Positions 1 through 5,872 of a DNA stretch of 5,872 bases are shown here, one piece after another. Under the pieces are notes generated by a model. That model saw only the letters and a list, made by a program, of their open reading frames with translations. It was not told the origin of the DNA and did no database searches. The stretch comes from an uncultured Porphyromonas sp. (GTDB taxonomy: Bacteria; Bacteroidota; Bacteroidia; Bacteroidales; Porphyromonadaceae). The stretch spans positions 1 to 5,872 of the forward strand of contig CAMIEW010000072.1 in assembly GCA_946222055.1 (NCBI GenBank), written 5' to 3'. Position 1 is the first letter of the stretch. Each line of letters begins with the position of its first letter. The position numbers were made by a program, and so were the translations under genes.

Positions 1-403
1 GCCGACGGTAGCCCCATCTGCTAATCGGCCAAAGAGAAACAATCCCTTTACAGAGGAGCAACTCAAGGGGGCGTGGACGACTTACCGACATCAGCCCGGA
101 GTGGATCGTCTGATTGCCGGTGCCATGAAAGATCATCCTCCGCTCTTTACTCCCCCATACTCTCTCGAGATGAAGGTCTTCAGTGAGACGGAGAAGGCTG
201 AGATGGAGAAGGTAACTGATCATCTGCTTCAGTATCTGAGAGACAGCTTGAGTAACGACTTCCTGACCCTTTCTTTCCGTATTGTCAATGACCCTCGCGA
301 GATAGGTCCGACGACCCCATCGGAGAAGTATGACTACTTTGTCCAGAAGAATAAGTGGGTCGAGCGACTGGCAGAGGATCTCGACCTGAAGCCCTATAGT
401 TAA
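1..403 (+). CDS. dnaX: DNA polymerase III subunit gamma/tau (DnaX), C-terminal part, 5' end outside window
   Basis: The frame is open from the left edge (first full codon at position 2) to a TAA at 401-403, giving 133 visible residues. The GTG at 101 is in frame but is an internal valine, not a start. The tail reads NPFTEEQLKGAW near the beginning, then a stretch around MKVFSETEKAEME and LLQYLRDSLSNDFLTL, and ends with a TPSEKYDYFVQKNKWVERL motif. This matches what I know of the C-terminal region of Bacteroidota DnaX: an F-T-x-E-x-L-x-x-x-W opening, an alpha/beta domain with an 'LR..L.N' helix, and a closing 'EK...(x)...KN..(x)..L...L.L' motif. The ATPase domain of the clamp-loader subunit would lie upstream. 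DnaX assembles the clamp loader and links polymerase cores at the fork, in the cytoplasm. The assignment rests on the C-terminal tail alone, which diverges quickly, so it is probable rather than certain. Confidence 0.72.
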   Translation, partial: PTVAPSANRPKRNNPFTEEQLKGAWTTYRHQPGVDRLIAGAMKDHPPLFTPPYSLEMKVFSETEKAEMEKVTDHLLQYLRDSLSNDFLTLSFRIVNDPREIGPTTPSEKYDYFVQKNKWVERLAEDLDLKPYS

Positions 404-450
404 GGATTTTAATCAACCATTTTTTATAAACCACTAATTTCATCCACAGC
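404..450 (+). promoter_or_regulatory. short AT-rich leader before the peptidase gene, no Shine-Dalgarno
   Basis: The 47 bases between the dnaX stop and the peptidase ATG are clearly AT-richer than the flanking genes and contain a TTTTTTATAAA run. I see no GGAGG-like ribosome binding site before the ATG at 451, which is common in Bacteroidota. I also see no full TTTG/TAnnTTTG promoter pair here. The peptidase could be read through from dnaX or have a promoter I cannot define. The label marks the only space available for one. Confidence 0.2.
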
Positions 451-1665
451 ATGAAAAGAACTCTTTCTTATCTACTGATGAGTCTTGCCGCCGCAGGCAC
501 CTTCACCCTTACGGCTGCAGCACAGACATCCACTGAGAAGTCTGACGAGTATGTCTTCACGACCGTAAAGGCATGCGAGATTACCCCGGTACAGGATCAG
601 GCATCCACCGGTACCTGCTGGTCCTTCAGCACCCACTCCTTCCTCGAGGCTGAGTCTATCCGACAGGGTGGTCCTAAGCTGGTTACCGCACCTATGTACA
701 CCGCAGCCATGTCCTATAAGGATAAGGCTCGCGACTATGTGCGCTACCATGGCAATCAGAACTTTGCTGAGGGCGGAAGCTTCTACGACGTCATCTACGC
801 CGTGCAGCATTACGGCATCATCCCGATGTCTGAGATGCAGGGACTCAACTACGGCACCAAGCGCCACAACCATCAGGAGCTCTACGCCATCACCAAGGGC
901 TTCCTTGATGGTCTGCTGAAGAATATGGATCGCCGTGGGACGCTATCTCCCGTCTGGACGAAGGCTTACGACGGTATCATCGACACCTATCTCGGAGAGG
1001 CTCCCAAGACCTTTACAGTAGATGGTAAGACCTATACCCCGGAGAGCCTCCGCAAGGCCATGAAGATCGATGCGAATAACTACGTATCCCTCACCTCTTA
1101 CATGAGCCAGCCGCTCTACGAGCCCTATATCATCCCGATCCCCGACAATTGGCGTCACAGTGCCAGCTACAACGTCACCCTCGACGAGCTGATGGAGACG
1201 ATCGACAATGCGATCAATAACGGCTTCACCATCGCTTGGGGTACGGACGTGAGCGAGCCCGGCTTTACCCGCGACGGTCTCGGCATCCTTGCCGACCTCG
1301 ACCTGCCGGAGAATGCAGGCTCCGACCAGGAGCGCTGGGTAGGTGCCTCTGACAACCAGCGTCACCGCATGGTGATGGAGCGCATCTCCAAGCCCGGTAT
1401 CAAGGAGATCGAGGTAAGCCCCGAGTATCGCCAGCAGGGCTTCGACACCCTCGAGCTGACTGACGACCACGGCATGCTGATCTACGGTATCGCCAAGGAT
1501 CAGAATGGTAAGAAATTCTATATGGTCAAGAACTCCTGGGGCGAGAGTGGCAAGTACAAGGGCATCTGGTACGTTACCCCTGCCTTTGTAGCCGGTAAGA
1601 CGATGAATATCGCCATCCACAAGGATGCTCTCCCCAAGGCCCTTCGCGCTAAGCTCGGCCTCTGA
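451..1665 (+). CDS. exported C1-family cysteine peptidase (aminopeptidase C / bleomycin hydrolase-like)
   Basis: This is a complete 404-residue protein. It begins with a Sec signal peptide: Lys2-Arg3, a hydrophobic core to about residue 21, and a likely signal peptidase I cut after TAAA (Ala24-Gln25). The mature protein should therefore be periplasmic or secreted. The papain-fold catalytic set is complete: Gln50 (oxyanion hole) and nucleophile Cys56 in PVQDQASTGTCWSF, His340 in LTDDHGMLIYG, and Asn361 in VKNSWGE. The roughly 280-residue gap between Cys and His, the TDDHGM form of the His motif, and the C-terminal HKDALPKALR-type end point to the C1B (PepC/bleomycin hydrolase) branch rather than to compact papains. 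Classical members are about 450 residues, cytosolic and hexameric, with the C-terminal arm in the active site favouring aminopeptidase action; this one is shorter and exported. There is no visible type IX secretion C-terminal domain. The gene ends in tandem stops (TGA TAG). The family is well supported; the exact specificity is not known. Confidence 0.93.
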   Translation: MKRTLSYLLMSLAAAGTFTLTAAAQTSTEKSDEYVFTTVKACEITPVQDQASTGTCWSFSTHSFLEAESIRQGGPKLVTAPMYTAAMSYKDKARDYVRYHGNQNFAEGGSFYDVIYAVQHYGIIPMSEMQGLNYGTKRHNHQELYAITKGFLDGLLKNMDRRGTLSPVWTKAYDGIIDTYLGEAPKTFTVDGKTYTPESLRKAMKIDANNYVSLTSYMSQPLYEPYIIPIPDNWRHSASYNVTLDELMETIDNAINNGFTIAWGTDVSEPGFTRDGLGILADLDLPENAGSDQERWVGASDNQRHRMVMERISKPGIKEIEVSPEYRQQGFDTLELTDDHGMLIYGIAKDQNGKKFYMVKNSWGESGKYKGIWYVTPAFVAGKTMNIAIHKDALPKALRAKLGL

Positions 1666-1704
1666 TAGACTCACCTAGCCTCCTCTCTCAGGAGGCATAC
1701 TCAT

Positions 1705-1740
1705 AGTGGGCGGTGCAGAAACATCTCTGCACCGCCCACT
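1705..1740 (+). terminator. perfect 15-bp-stem hairpin, probable terminator of the peptidase gene
   Basis: The arms AGTGGGCGGTGCAGA (1705-1719) and TCTGCACCGCCCACT (1726-1740) are exact reverse complements around a 6-base loop (AACATC). The hairpin lies 40 bases after the peptidase stop, where an intrinsic terminator is expected. It is preceded by a smaller hairpin, GCCTCC/GGAGGC with a 7-base loop, at 1678-1696. The tail is TCATCTAGAT, not a proper T-run, so termination may be inefficient or the element may instead protect the mRNA 3' end. A close relative of this hairpin occurs at 2096-2129. Confidence 0.65.
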
Positions 1741-1753
1741 TCATCTAGATAAA

Positions 1754-1768
1754 TGGTCCATTGGACCA
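1754..1768. promoter_or_regulatory. 15-bp palindrome, possible operator
   Basis: TGGTCCATTGGACCA has perfect 7-bp arms around a single central T. It ends 19 bases before the promoter-like TATCTTTG at 1788. Its two-fold symmetry and position fit a binding site for a dimeric regulator near the -33 region. A 15-bp palindrome can also occur by chance, and no regulator gene is in the window. Confidence 0.25.
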
Positions 1769-1787
1769 GCAGAGTCATGAGTGGTTC

Positions 1788-1795
1788 TATCTTTG
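1788..1795 (+). promoter_or_regulatory. Bacteroidota -7-like promoter motif TATCTTTG
   Basis: TATCTTTG fits the Bacteroidota sigma-ABfr -7 consensus TAnnTTTG exactly. A TTG lies upstream at 1761-1763, giving a 24-base spacer, slightly longer than the usual 19-23, so the -33 element is weak. Transcription would start near 1802 and run toward the repeat array and the hairpin at 2096. No protein gene lies downstream on this strand. The motif is short and could be chance. Confidence 0.25.
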
Positions 1796-1901
1796 ACATT
1801 GTACATGTATGTCGTATGTAAGTTTCTGGTTTTCTGTTTGATATGAATGGTATAGGGCTTTAGGTCGGTACGTTGTCCCGATCATGAGGTTATGCCCTCG
1901 G

Positions 1902-1989
1902 ACTAATATCGGTAAGAGTCAAAACTAATACCGGTAGTAGTGAGTACTAATACCGATATTAGTGAAGACTAATACCGGTAATAGAAAAG
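1902..1989. repeat. four tandem 22-bp repeats, each containing an 18-bp near-palindrome
   Basis: The units start at 1902, 1924, 1946 and 1968, so the period is exactly 22 bp. Each opens with ACTAATA followed by YCGRTA. The 18-bp cores approach the perfect palindrome ACTAATACCGGTATTAGT: the four units keep 6, 8, 8 and 7 of 9 symmetric pairs. The 4-base spacers (CAAA, GAGT, GAAG, AAAG) are variable but A/G-rich. A period of 22 bp is close to two helical turns, which would put dimeric proteins on the same face of the DNA. It could be an operator array, a dispersed tandem-repeat family or a protein-bound structural site. The spacers are far too short for CRISPR. Confidence 0.85.
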
Positions 1990-2095
1990 TGGTCTCCCTC
2001 TCTGACCAATTGCATTCCGTATCGGAGGGGGCTGCAGTAGGAGTATGAGCTCAGATATTGATTATGACGCTGTGTATAGAGTGGAATGATGTAGT

Positions 2096-2136
2096 AGTGG
2101 GCGGTTCAGATTTGTCTGCGCCGCCCACTTCATTTT
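2096..2136 (+). terminator. second copy of the long hairpin, likely terminator between convergent genes
   Basis: AGTGGGCGGTTCAGA (2096-2110) and TCTGCGCCGCCCACT (2115-2129) form a 15-position stem with a 4-base loop (TTTG), one T-C mismatch and one T-G wobble. On the plus strand it is followed by TCATTTTT, a fair T-rich tail. On the minus strand it lies 21 bases past the pump stop codon at 2151, but the sequence after it (ACTACATC) is not T-rich and both imperfect positions become true mismatches. It may act in both directions, better for plus-strand transcripts. The outer sequence, including CCGCCCACTTCAT, is identical to that of the hairpin at 1705-1740. Confidence 0.55.
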
Positions 2137-2150
2137 TGGTAAAAAGGGGA

Positions 2151-5100
2151 CTACTCCGTCAGCAGGGCATCGATGTCCACTCGCTGCTTTGTAGTCGATC
2201 TCTGACGGGCGTGGAAAGCCTTGTAGAGCGCCGGCACAACGATCAGCGTCAGTAGGGTAGAGAGAGCCATACCACCGATGATCACCCATGCCATACCGGT
2301 CCGGAGCTCAGCACCAGAGCCATTCGAGAGGGCAACGGGGAGCATACCGATGATGGTCGATAGGGCGGTCATCAGGATCGGTCGCGTACGGAGCTTGACC
2401 GCCTGTATCAGCGCCTCATCCACCGGCAGCCCCTCGGCTCGAGCTTCGTTGGCGAAGTCCACCAGCAGGATCGCATTCTTGGCGACAAGACCTACCAGCA
2501 TCACCATACCGAGCATGGCATAGATGCTCATGGCAGTATTGGTAAGGGCGAGGGCGAGCAGGGCACCGACGACTGAGAGCGGGATGGCGATCATCACGAC
2601 GAGCGGGTCGGTCCAGTTGTTGTAGAGCAGCGTCAGTGCCAGGTAAATGAAGAGGAGCGAGAGCAGGATCGCCGTCATAAGAACGCTCATTGAGTCGGAC
2701 ATCTTCTTCATATCACCGGCGGTCTGTATCTGGACGCCACCGGGCATATTCTCACTGTCGAGGCGGGACATAAATTCCTTGGCAATCGCGCCGGCAGGCA
2801 CACCGTAGGCCTGAGCGCGCAGCGTGACGGAGCTATTGCGATTGTACCTCTCCAGTCGGCTGGGACCGATACCGAGGCTGACATCGGCAAATTGCGAGAG
2901 CCGGATGAGATCGCCCTGACCATTGACGACCATAAGTCCGGCAACGTCCTCGATGGATCGACGAGAGACCTTATCGGCACGGATGTTTATAGCGTACTCA
3001 TAGTCCCCATCTGTAAACCTGAGCTGGTCATTGCCTTGGAAGCTCGTCTGCATCATCATACCCACATTGTCCAGGGTGAGCCCAAGATTGGACATCTTGT
3101 CACGATCGACGTGCACAGTGACCTCCGGTGTGGCATTCTCGACGGAGAGCCATGGCTGGATCACGCCCGGGATCGTGCTCAGTGCAAAGAGCGCCTTGTC
3201 GGCATAGAGAGCCACTGAGTCCTTGTCGGCTCCGGAGATGACGTACTCCACAGACGCCTTGGAGACGGTACCGGTCATACTCACATTGCAGACCCTCACA
3301 CGCGCATCCACGAGGTAGTCCGAGAGCGGTTTCCGGATCTTAGCCACATAAGTCTCAGTACCGCCGGGGACCTTCTTGAGCTTGACATTCATCTCAGCGA
3401 GATAGGGTGTCCCCTTGCTGCTCTGACCATTATCGCTAGTGAGGCCGACCATGGTCACCACCTTCTCCACCTCAGGTCGCTGCATCAGCCAGTCCTCAGC
3501 CTTGCGCACCAGTTGATTGGACTCCTCCATGGAGATGTCCTTGGGCATCTCCAGCTGGATGATGCACTCCTGTCGGTCCATGTAGGGCTGGAACTCAAAG
3601 TTGATGAATCCAAGTGGGAAAAGCGCCATCACACCCGCCATCATGGCCACGACGATGAGCGCTAGCGTCCAGCGATGACTCAGTCCCCAACGGGTTACCG
3701 TGGAAATACGCTCTGCAAAGCGACTGATACCACTCTCAAACCCACTGAGCATCCGTCCGATGAAGCTGTCGGTGCGCAGTGGCTGCACATTCCCCAGCCG
3801 GGAGGTGAGCAGCGGCACAAGGGTCAGGGCGGCAAGGAGGCTGAAGAGGATCGCAATCACGATCACCGCGCAGAACTGCCGCAGGATGTCTGAGACGAGC
3901 GAGTTGGTGAAGATGATTGGCAGGAAGACGACCACCAGGACCATGGTGACCGAGATGACGGTGATGCCGATCTCATTCATGGCATCCCAAGTGGCGCGGA
4001 CTCGGTTTTTCCCCATCTCCATGTGGCGATAAACGTTCTCGATGACCACGATTGCATCGTCCACCAAGACGCCGATCACCAGCGAGAGTGCCAGGAGGGA
4101 CATCATATTCAGCGTGAAGCCAAAGAGTCTCATCCCGATGAAGGAGGCGATCAGAGACACCGGCACCACGATCATAACGATCAGGGCGTTGCGGATATTG
4201 TGGAGAAAGAGCAGGATCACTAATGACACCAAGAGGATGGCAAGCAAGAGGTCTGTCAGCACGGAGCTGATCGCATTGCGCGTAAAGGTGGTGGTGTCCT
4301 GCGCCACCTCTATCCTAAGACCATCGGAGGCGTAGCGCTCCTCGAGGATCCGGATCTGTCCCGCCACCGCTTTGCTTACATCGAGGGCGTTGGCGTCAGA
4401 CTGCTTGAGGATATTGAGGAGGATCGCCTCCTGACCATTGACGCGCCCCATCTTGACCGGATCCTTGACCCCATCGACCACCTCAGCGACATTCTCGAGA
4501 CGGATGGCAGTGCCATTGACATTGCGGAGGATCAGCTTACAGAGCTGGTCGATGGAGGTGATCTTGCCGGAGAGACGGACCGCCATCTGCGACTCATCGC
4601 TCCTGAGATAGCCGGTGGGGAAGTCGAGGTTGGAGGCACGTATGGCGCCCTGCACCATGACCGGCGTGATGCCGAGGTCCTGCATCTTGCCCTTGTCGAG
4701 ATTGATCTGAATCTCGCGCTCTACGCCACCGACCAGCCCCACATTGGCAATTCCCTTGATGTGTGACAGCTCGGGGACGACACGCTTGTCGATGAGGTCA
4801 AAGAGATCCGTCGACCCGATGTCAGCTGTAGCAGACAGGATCAGGATAGGCTTCTCATCGACCGATACCTTAGAGATCATAGGAGAGATGATATCCCGAG
4901 GGAGCTCCGCACGCTTGGCAGAGAGACGGTTTTGAGCATCAGTCATCGCCTTGTCGATATCGGTCCCGAAGTCGAATGAGACCATGATCATCGACATGCC
5001 CTCAAAGGAGTAGGACTGCATCTGGTCGATGCCCTCCATACTGGAGAGGACCTCCTCCGCCTTCTTCGTCAGAGAGTTCTCCACCTCTGTCGGCGAGGCA

Positions 5101-5258
5101 CCGGGGTAGATGATCTGTACGTTGAGAAGCGGCGGCGTAAACTTCGGCATCAGCTCTGCACTCAAGCTCCTGAAGCTCAAGAAGCCCAGCACGGTCAGCA
5201 GGATAAAGAGGACCGTGACAAAAATCGGGCGCTCAATAGATGTCTTGACGATTTTCAT
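2151..5258 (-). CDS. RND-family (HAE-1 type) multidrug efflux pump, inner-membrane permease subunit
   Basis: This is a complete 1035-residue protein, close to the usual 1030-1050 of AcrB-type pumps. It has the family's two-fold layout: TM1 at about residues 10-30, a first periplasmic region to about 330, TM2-6 at about 333-485, TM7 at about 530-550, a second periplasmic region to about 855, and TM8-12 at about 857-1013. The proton-relay residues are present: Asp400-Asp401 in TM4 (VLVDDAIVVIEN), Lys927 in TM10 (GLVAKNAILLVDF) and Arg959 before TM11 (RTRPILMTALSTIIG). The N-terminus MKIVKTSIERPIF is typical and fixes the ATG at 5256-5258. The pump should drive proton-coupled export of small molecules from the periplasm or membrane through an adaptor and an outer-membrane channel. 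The adaptor gene lies three bases upstream, so translation is probably coupled. The substrate cannot be read from sequence; the DD and K motifs argue against the metal-exporting (CusA) and SecDF branches. Confidence 0.96.
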   Translation of the reverse strand: MKIVKTSIERPIFVTVLFILLTVLGFLSFRSLSAELMPKFTPPLLNVQIIYPGASPTEVENSLTKKAEEVLSSMEGIDQMQSYSFEGMSMIMVSFDFGTDIDKAMTDAQNRLSAKRAELPRDIISPMISKVSVDEKPILILSATADIGSTDLFDLIDKRVVPELSHIKGIANVGLVGGVEREIQINLDKGKMQDLGITPVMVQGAIRASNLDFPTGYLRSDESQMAVRLSGKITSIDQLCKLILRNVNGTAIRLENVAEVVDGVKDPVKMGRVNGQEAILLNILKQSDANALDVSKAVAGQIRILEERYASDGLRIEVAQDTTTFTRNAISSVLTDLLLAILLVSLVILLFLHNIRNALIVMIVVPVSLIASFIGMRLFGFTLNMMSLLALSLVIGVLVDDAIVVIENVYRHMEMGKNRVRATWDAMNEIGITVISVTMVLVVVFLPIIFTNSLVSDILRQFCAVIVIAILFSLLAALTLVPLLTSRLGNVQPLRTDSFIGRMLSGFESGISRFAERISTVTRWGLSHRWTLALIVVAMMAGVMALFPLGFINFEFQPYMDRQECIIQLEMPKDISMEESNQLVRKAEDWLMQRPEVEKVVTMVGLTSDNGQSSKGTPYLAEMNVKLKKVPGGTETYVAKIRKPLSDYLVDARVRVCNVSMTGTVSKASVEYVISGADKDSVALYADKALFALSTIPGVIQPWLSVENATPEVTVHVDRDKMSNLGLTLDNVGMMMQTSFQGNDQLRFTDGDYEYAINIRADKVSRRSIEDVAGLMVVNGQGDLIRLSQFADVSLGIGPSRLERYNRNSSVTLRAQAYGVPAGAIAKEFMSRLDSENMPGGVQIQTAGDMKKMSDSMSVLMTAILLSLLFIYLALTLLYNNWTDPLVVMIAIPLSVVGALLALALTNTAMSIYAMLGMVMLVGLVAKNAILLVDFANEARAEGLPVDEALIQAVKLRTRPILMTALSTIIGMLPVALSNGSGAELRTGMAWVIIGGMALSTLLTLIVVPALYKAFHARQRSTTKQRVDIDALLTE

Positions 5259-5275
5259 ACCTTACTCCCCTTGTC
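5259..5275 (-). promoter_or_regulatory. adaptor-pump junction with a weak ribosome binding site
   Basis: Read on the minus strand, the junction is GGGGAGTAAGGTATG: the adaptor's TAA stop (5264-5262), three bases, then the pump ATG. The purine run GGGGAG, which overlaps the end of the adaptor coding sequence, is the only Shine-Dalgarno-like stretch. The tight spacing implies ribosome re-initiation or coupling, which would keep adaptor and pump amounts linked. Confidence 0.45.
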
Positions 5276-5872
5276 TGTCATTAACCGCCTTGACGGGCAG
5301 ACGATCCGACACATTGATCAGACCGGATACGATGATGCAGTCGCCGCTCTTAAGTCCATCAATGACCTCGATCTGATCACCGATGAGACCGCCGACTGTG
5401 ATGGCTTGCTCTCTCGCGATACCCTCCTCGACGAGGTAGACATGAGCGTCCTTGACGCTGCCGATAATTGCTCTACGAGGGATCAGGATCCCGTGCGTTT
5501 CCTCGCTGCTGCCGAAGGTGACGGAGACATACATTCCTGGTCGCAGACCATCCTTGCTCTCCTTATCCAGTATCACCTCTACGGGGAAGGCAAGGGCATG
5601 ATTCGCCTTATTACCCACCATGGAGATCTCCCCCGAGATGATCCTGTCGGGATAGACTTCACTTGTGACGGAGACAGTCTGTCCCTTAGAGAGCTGCATC
5701 CGCTGGCGCTCGGTCACGAAGCAGGTGGCCTTGAGTTGCGAGTCATCGACGATATCAAAGAGCTTGGCGCCGGGATTGACATAGCTGCCGACCTCCACAT
5801 ACCGCTTGTAGATCTCACCGGAGATGGGCGCCTGCAGGGAGGCATCGGCCAGCCGGCGACGGCTGGCGACAT
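5262..5872 (-). CDS. RND efflux periplasmic adaptor (membrane fusion protein, HlyD/AcrA family), N-terminus outside window
   Basis: The frame is open from the right edge to a TAA at 5262-5264, showing 202 C-terminal residues. The GTG at 5796-5798 is an internal valine, because homologous sequence continues upstream of it. Visible parts, in order: the end of the helical hairpin and second lipoyl half-motif (LADASLQAPISGEI, then VEVGSYVNPGAKLFDIVDD) at about residues 7-45, the beta-barrel domain (about 46-130, including the GLRPGMYVSVTFG strand typical of the family), and the membrane-proximal domain (about 131-190, with ILIPRRAIIG and VIDGLKSGDCIIVSGL). The missing part would include the signal peptide or lipoprotein anchor, the first lipoyl half and most of the coiled-coil hairpin. 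The protein bridges the pump encoded directly downstream to an outer-membrane channel. The short hairpin-to-lipoyl transition and the SGEI motif are ordinary for Bacteroidota adaptors. Confidence 0.93.
   Translation of the reverse strand, partial: VASRRRLADASLQAPISGEIYKRYVEVGSYVNPGAKLFDIVDDSQLKATCFVTERQRMQLSKGQTVSVTSEVYPDRIISGEISMVGNKANHALAFPVEVILDKESKDGLRPGMYVSVTFGSSEETHGILIPRRAIIGSVKDAHVYLVEEGIAREQAITVGGLIGDQIEVIDGLKSGDCIIVSGLINVSDRLPVKAVNDRQGE

Larger units (their letters stand above)
1802..2136 (+). ncRNA. hypothetical plus-strand non-coding transcript carrying the 22-bp repeats
   Basis: This candidate is defined only by layout: a promoter-like TATCTTTG at 1788-1795, no open frame of note, the four-unit repeat array in the middle, and a hairpin followed by TTCATTTTT at 2096-2136 that could stop transcription. 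It would be about 335 nt long and converge on the 3' end of the efflux pump gene, ending just short of it. I recognise no known RNA family. The repeats may just as well be DNA-level elements, with no transcript at all. Confidence 0.15.
1666..2150. other. gene-free convergent intergenic region with several structured elements
   Basis: These 485 bases separate two convergent gene blocks. I find no convincing protein gene, tRNA or rRNA. A short plus-strand frame starting at 2058 runs into the pump gene antisense and looks like a shadow. The region is visibly less GC-rich than the genes, especially 1741-2095. It contains a small hairpin (1678-1696), two related long hairpins (1705-1740 and 2096-2129), a 15-bp palindrome (1754-1768), a promoter-like TATCTTTG (1788-1795) and a 22-bp tandem repeat array (1902-1989), each listed separately. 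Stretches 1800-1901 and 1990-2095 hold nothing I can name. Confidence 0.85.

Noticed and set aside
101..403. Stand-alone 100-residue protein starting at GTG 101
   Set aside because: The same frame is open to the left edge, and the upstream residues (NPFTEEQLKGAW) belong to the DnaX-like C-terminal domain, so GTG 101 is an internal codon.
943..1674. A 243-residue open frame on the minus strand opposite the peptidase gene
   Set aside because: It lies antisense to a gene with intact catalytic motifs and a signal peptide. Its translation shows no recognisable domain and looks like a codon-bias shadow. The same applies to the shorter minus-strand frame at 472-873.
1920..1927. Minus-strand promoter motif TAGTTTTG within the repeats
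   Set aside because: It matches TAnnTTTG but has no TTTG element at the right distance and points into the 3' end of the peptidase gene. It is created by the spacer of the first repeat unit and is probably chance.
1902..1989. CRISPR array
   Set aside because: The repeats are near-palindromic and separated by only 4 variable bases, far shorter than any spacer. No cas genes are present in the window.
2058..2255. Small plus-strand gene starting in the intergenic region
   Set aside because: It crosses the long hairpin at 2096-2129 and runs over 100 bases antisense into the pump's C-terminal coding sequence. It has no ribosome binding site and no recognisable motif.
2151..5258. Frameshift or degradation in the long pump gene
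   Set aside because: The frame is continuous for 1035 residues with all expected membrane segments and proton-relay residues present. The gene looks intact.
5262..5798. Complete 178-residue adaptor starting at GTG 5798
   Set aside because: The frame stays open to the right edge, and residues upstream of the GTG (ASLQAPISGEI) belong to the lipoyl domain, so the gene is partial rather than short.

Overview
This window looks like chromosomal DNA of a Bacteroidota member, most likely Porphyromonas or a close relative. That rests on the characteristic Bacteroidota-type DnaX C-terminus, the lack of clear Shine-Dalgarno sequences, one exact TAnnTTTG promoter-like motif, and an exported bleomycin-hydrolase-type cysteine peptidase of a kind seen in this phylum. 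The genus is inferred from general resemblance, not from a database search.

Layout: (1) positions 1-403 (+) hold the 3' end of a gene I read as dnaX (DNA polymerase III gamma/tau). (2) Positions 451-1665 (+) hold a complete exported C1-family cysteine peptidase with all catalytic residues visible. (3) Positions 1666-2150 are a gene-free stretch of about 485 bases, rich in structure: a 6-bp hairpin, a perfect 15-bp-stem hairpin, a 15-bp palindrome beside a promoter-like motif, four tandem 22-bp units each carrying an 18-bp near-palindrome, and a second, slightly decayed copy of the 15-bp-stem hairpin. (4) Positions 2151-5258 (-) hold a complete RND-family inner-membrane efflux pump. (5) Positions 5262-5872 (-) hold the C-terminal part of its periplasmic adaptor (membrane fusion protein), running off the right edge.

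The two gene blocks converge on the intergenic region. The adaptor and pump are three bases apart on the minus strand and clearly form one operon. They should form the inner-membrane and periplasmic parts of a tripartite efflux system; the outer-membrane channel is not in the window and would have to lie upstream of the adaptor or elsewhere. The peptidase follows dnaX in the same direction with a 47-base gap, but the two products have no obvious functional link.

The most unusual part is the intergenic region. The 22-bp repeat array (1902-1989) has operator-like geometry. The promoter-like motif at 1788-1795 and the hairpin with a T-rich tail at 2096-2136 could bracket a plus-strand non-coding transcript that contains it. 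This is a hypothesis from layout only. The coding genes themselves are ordinary and intact.
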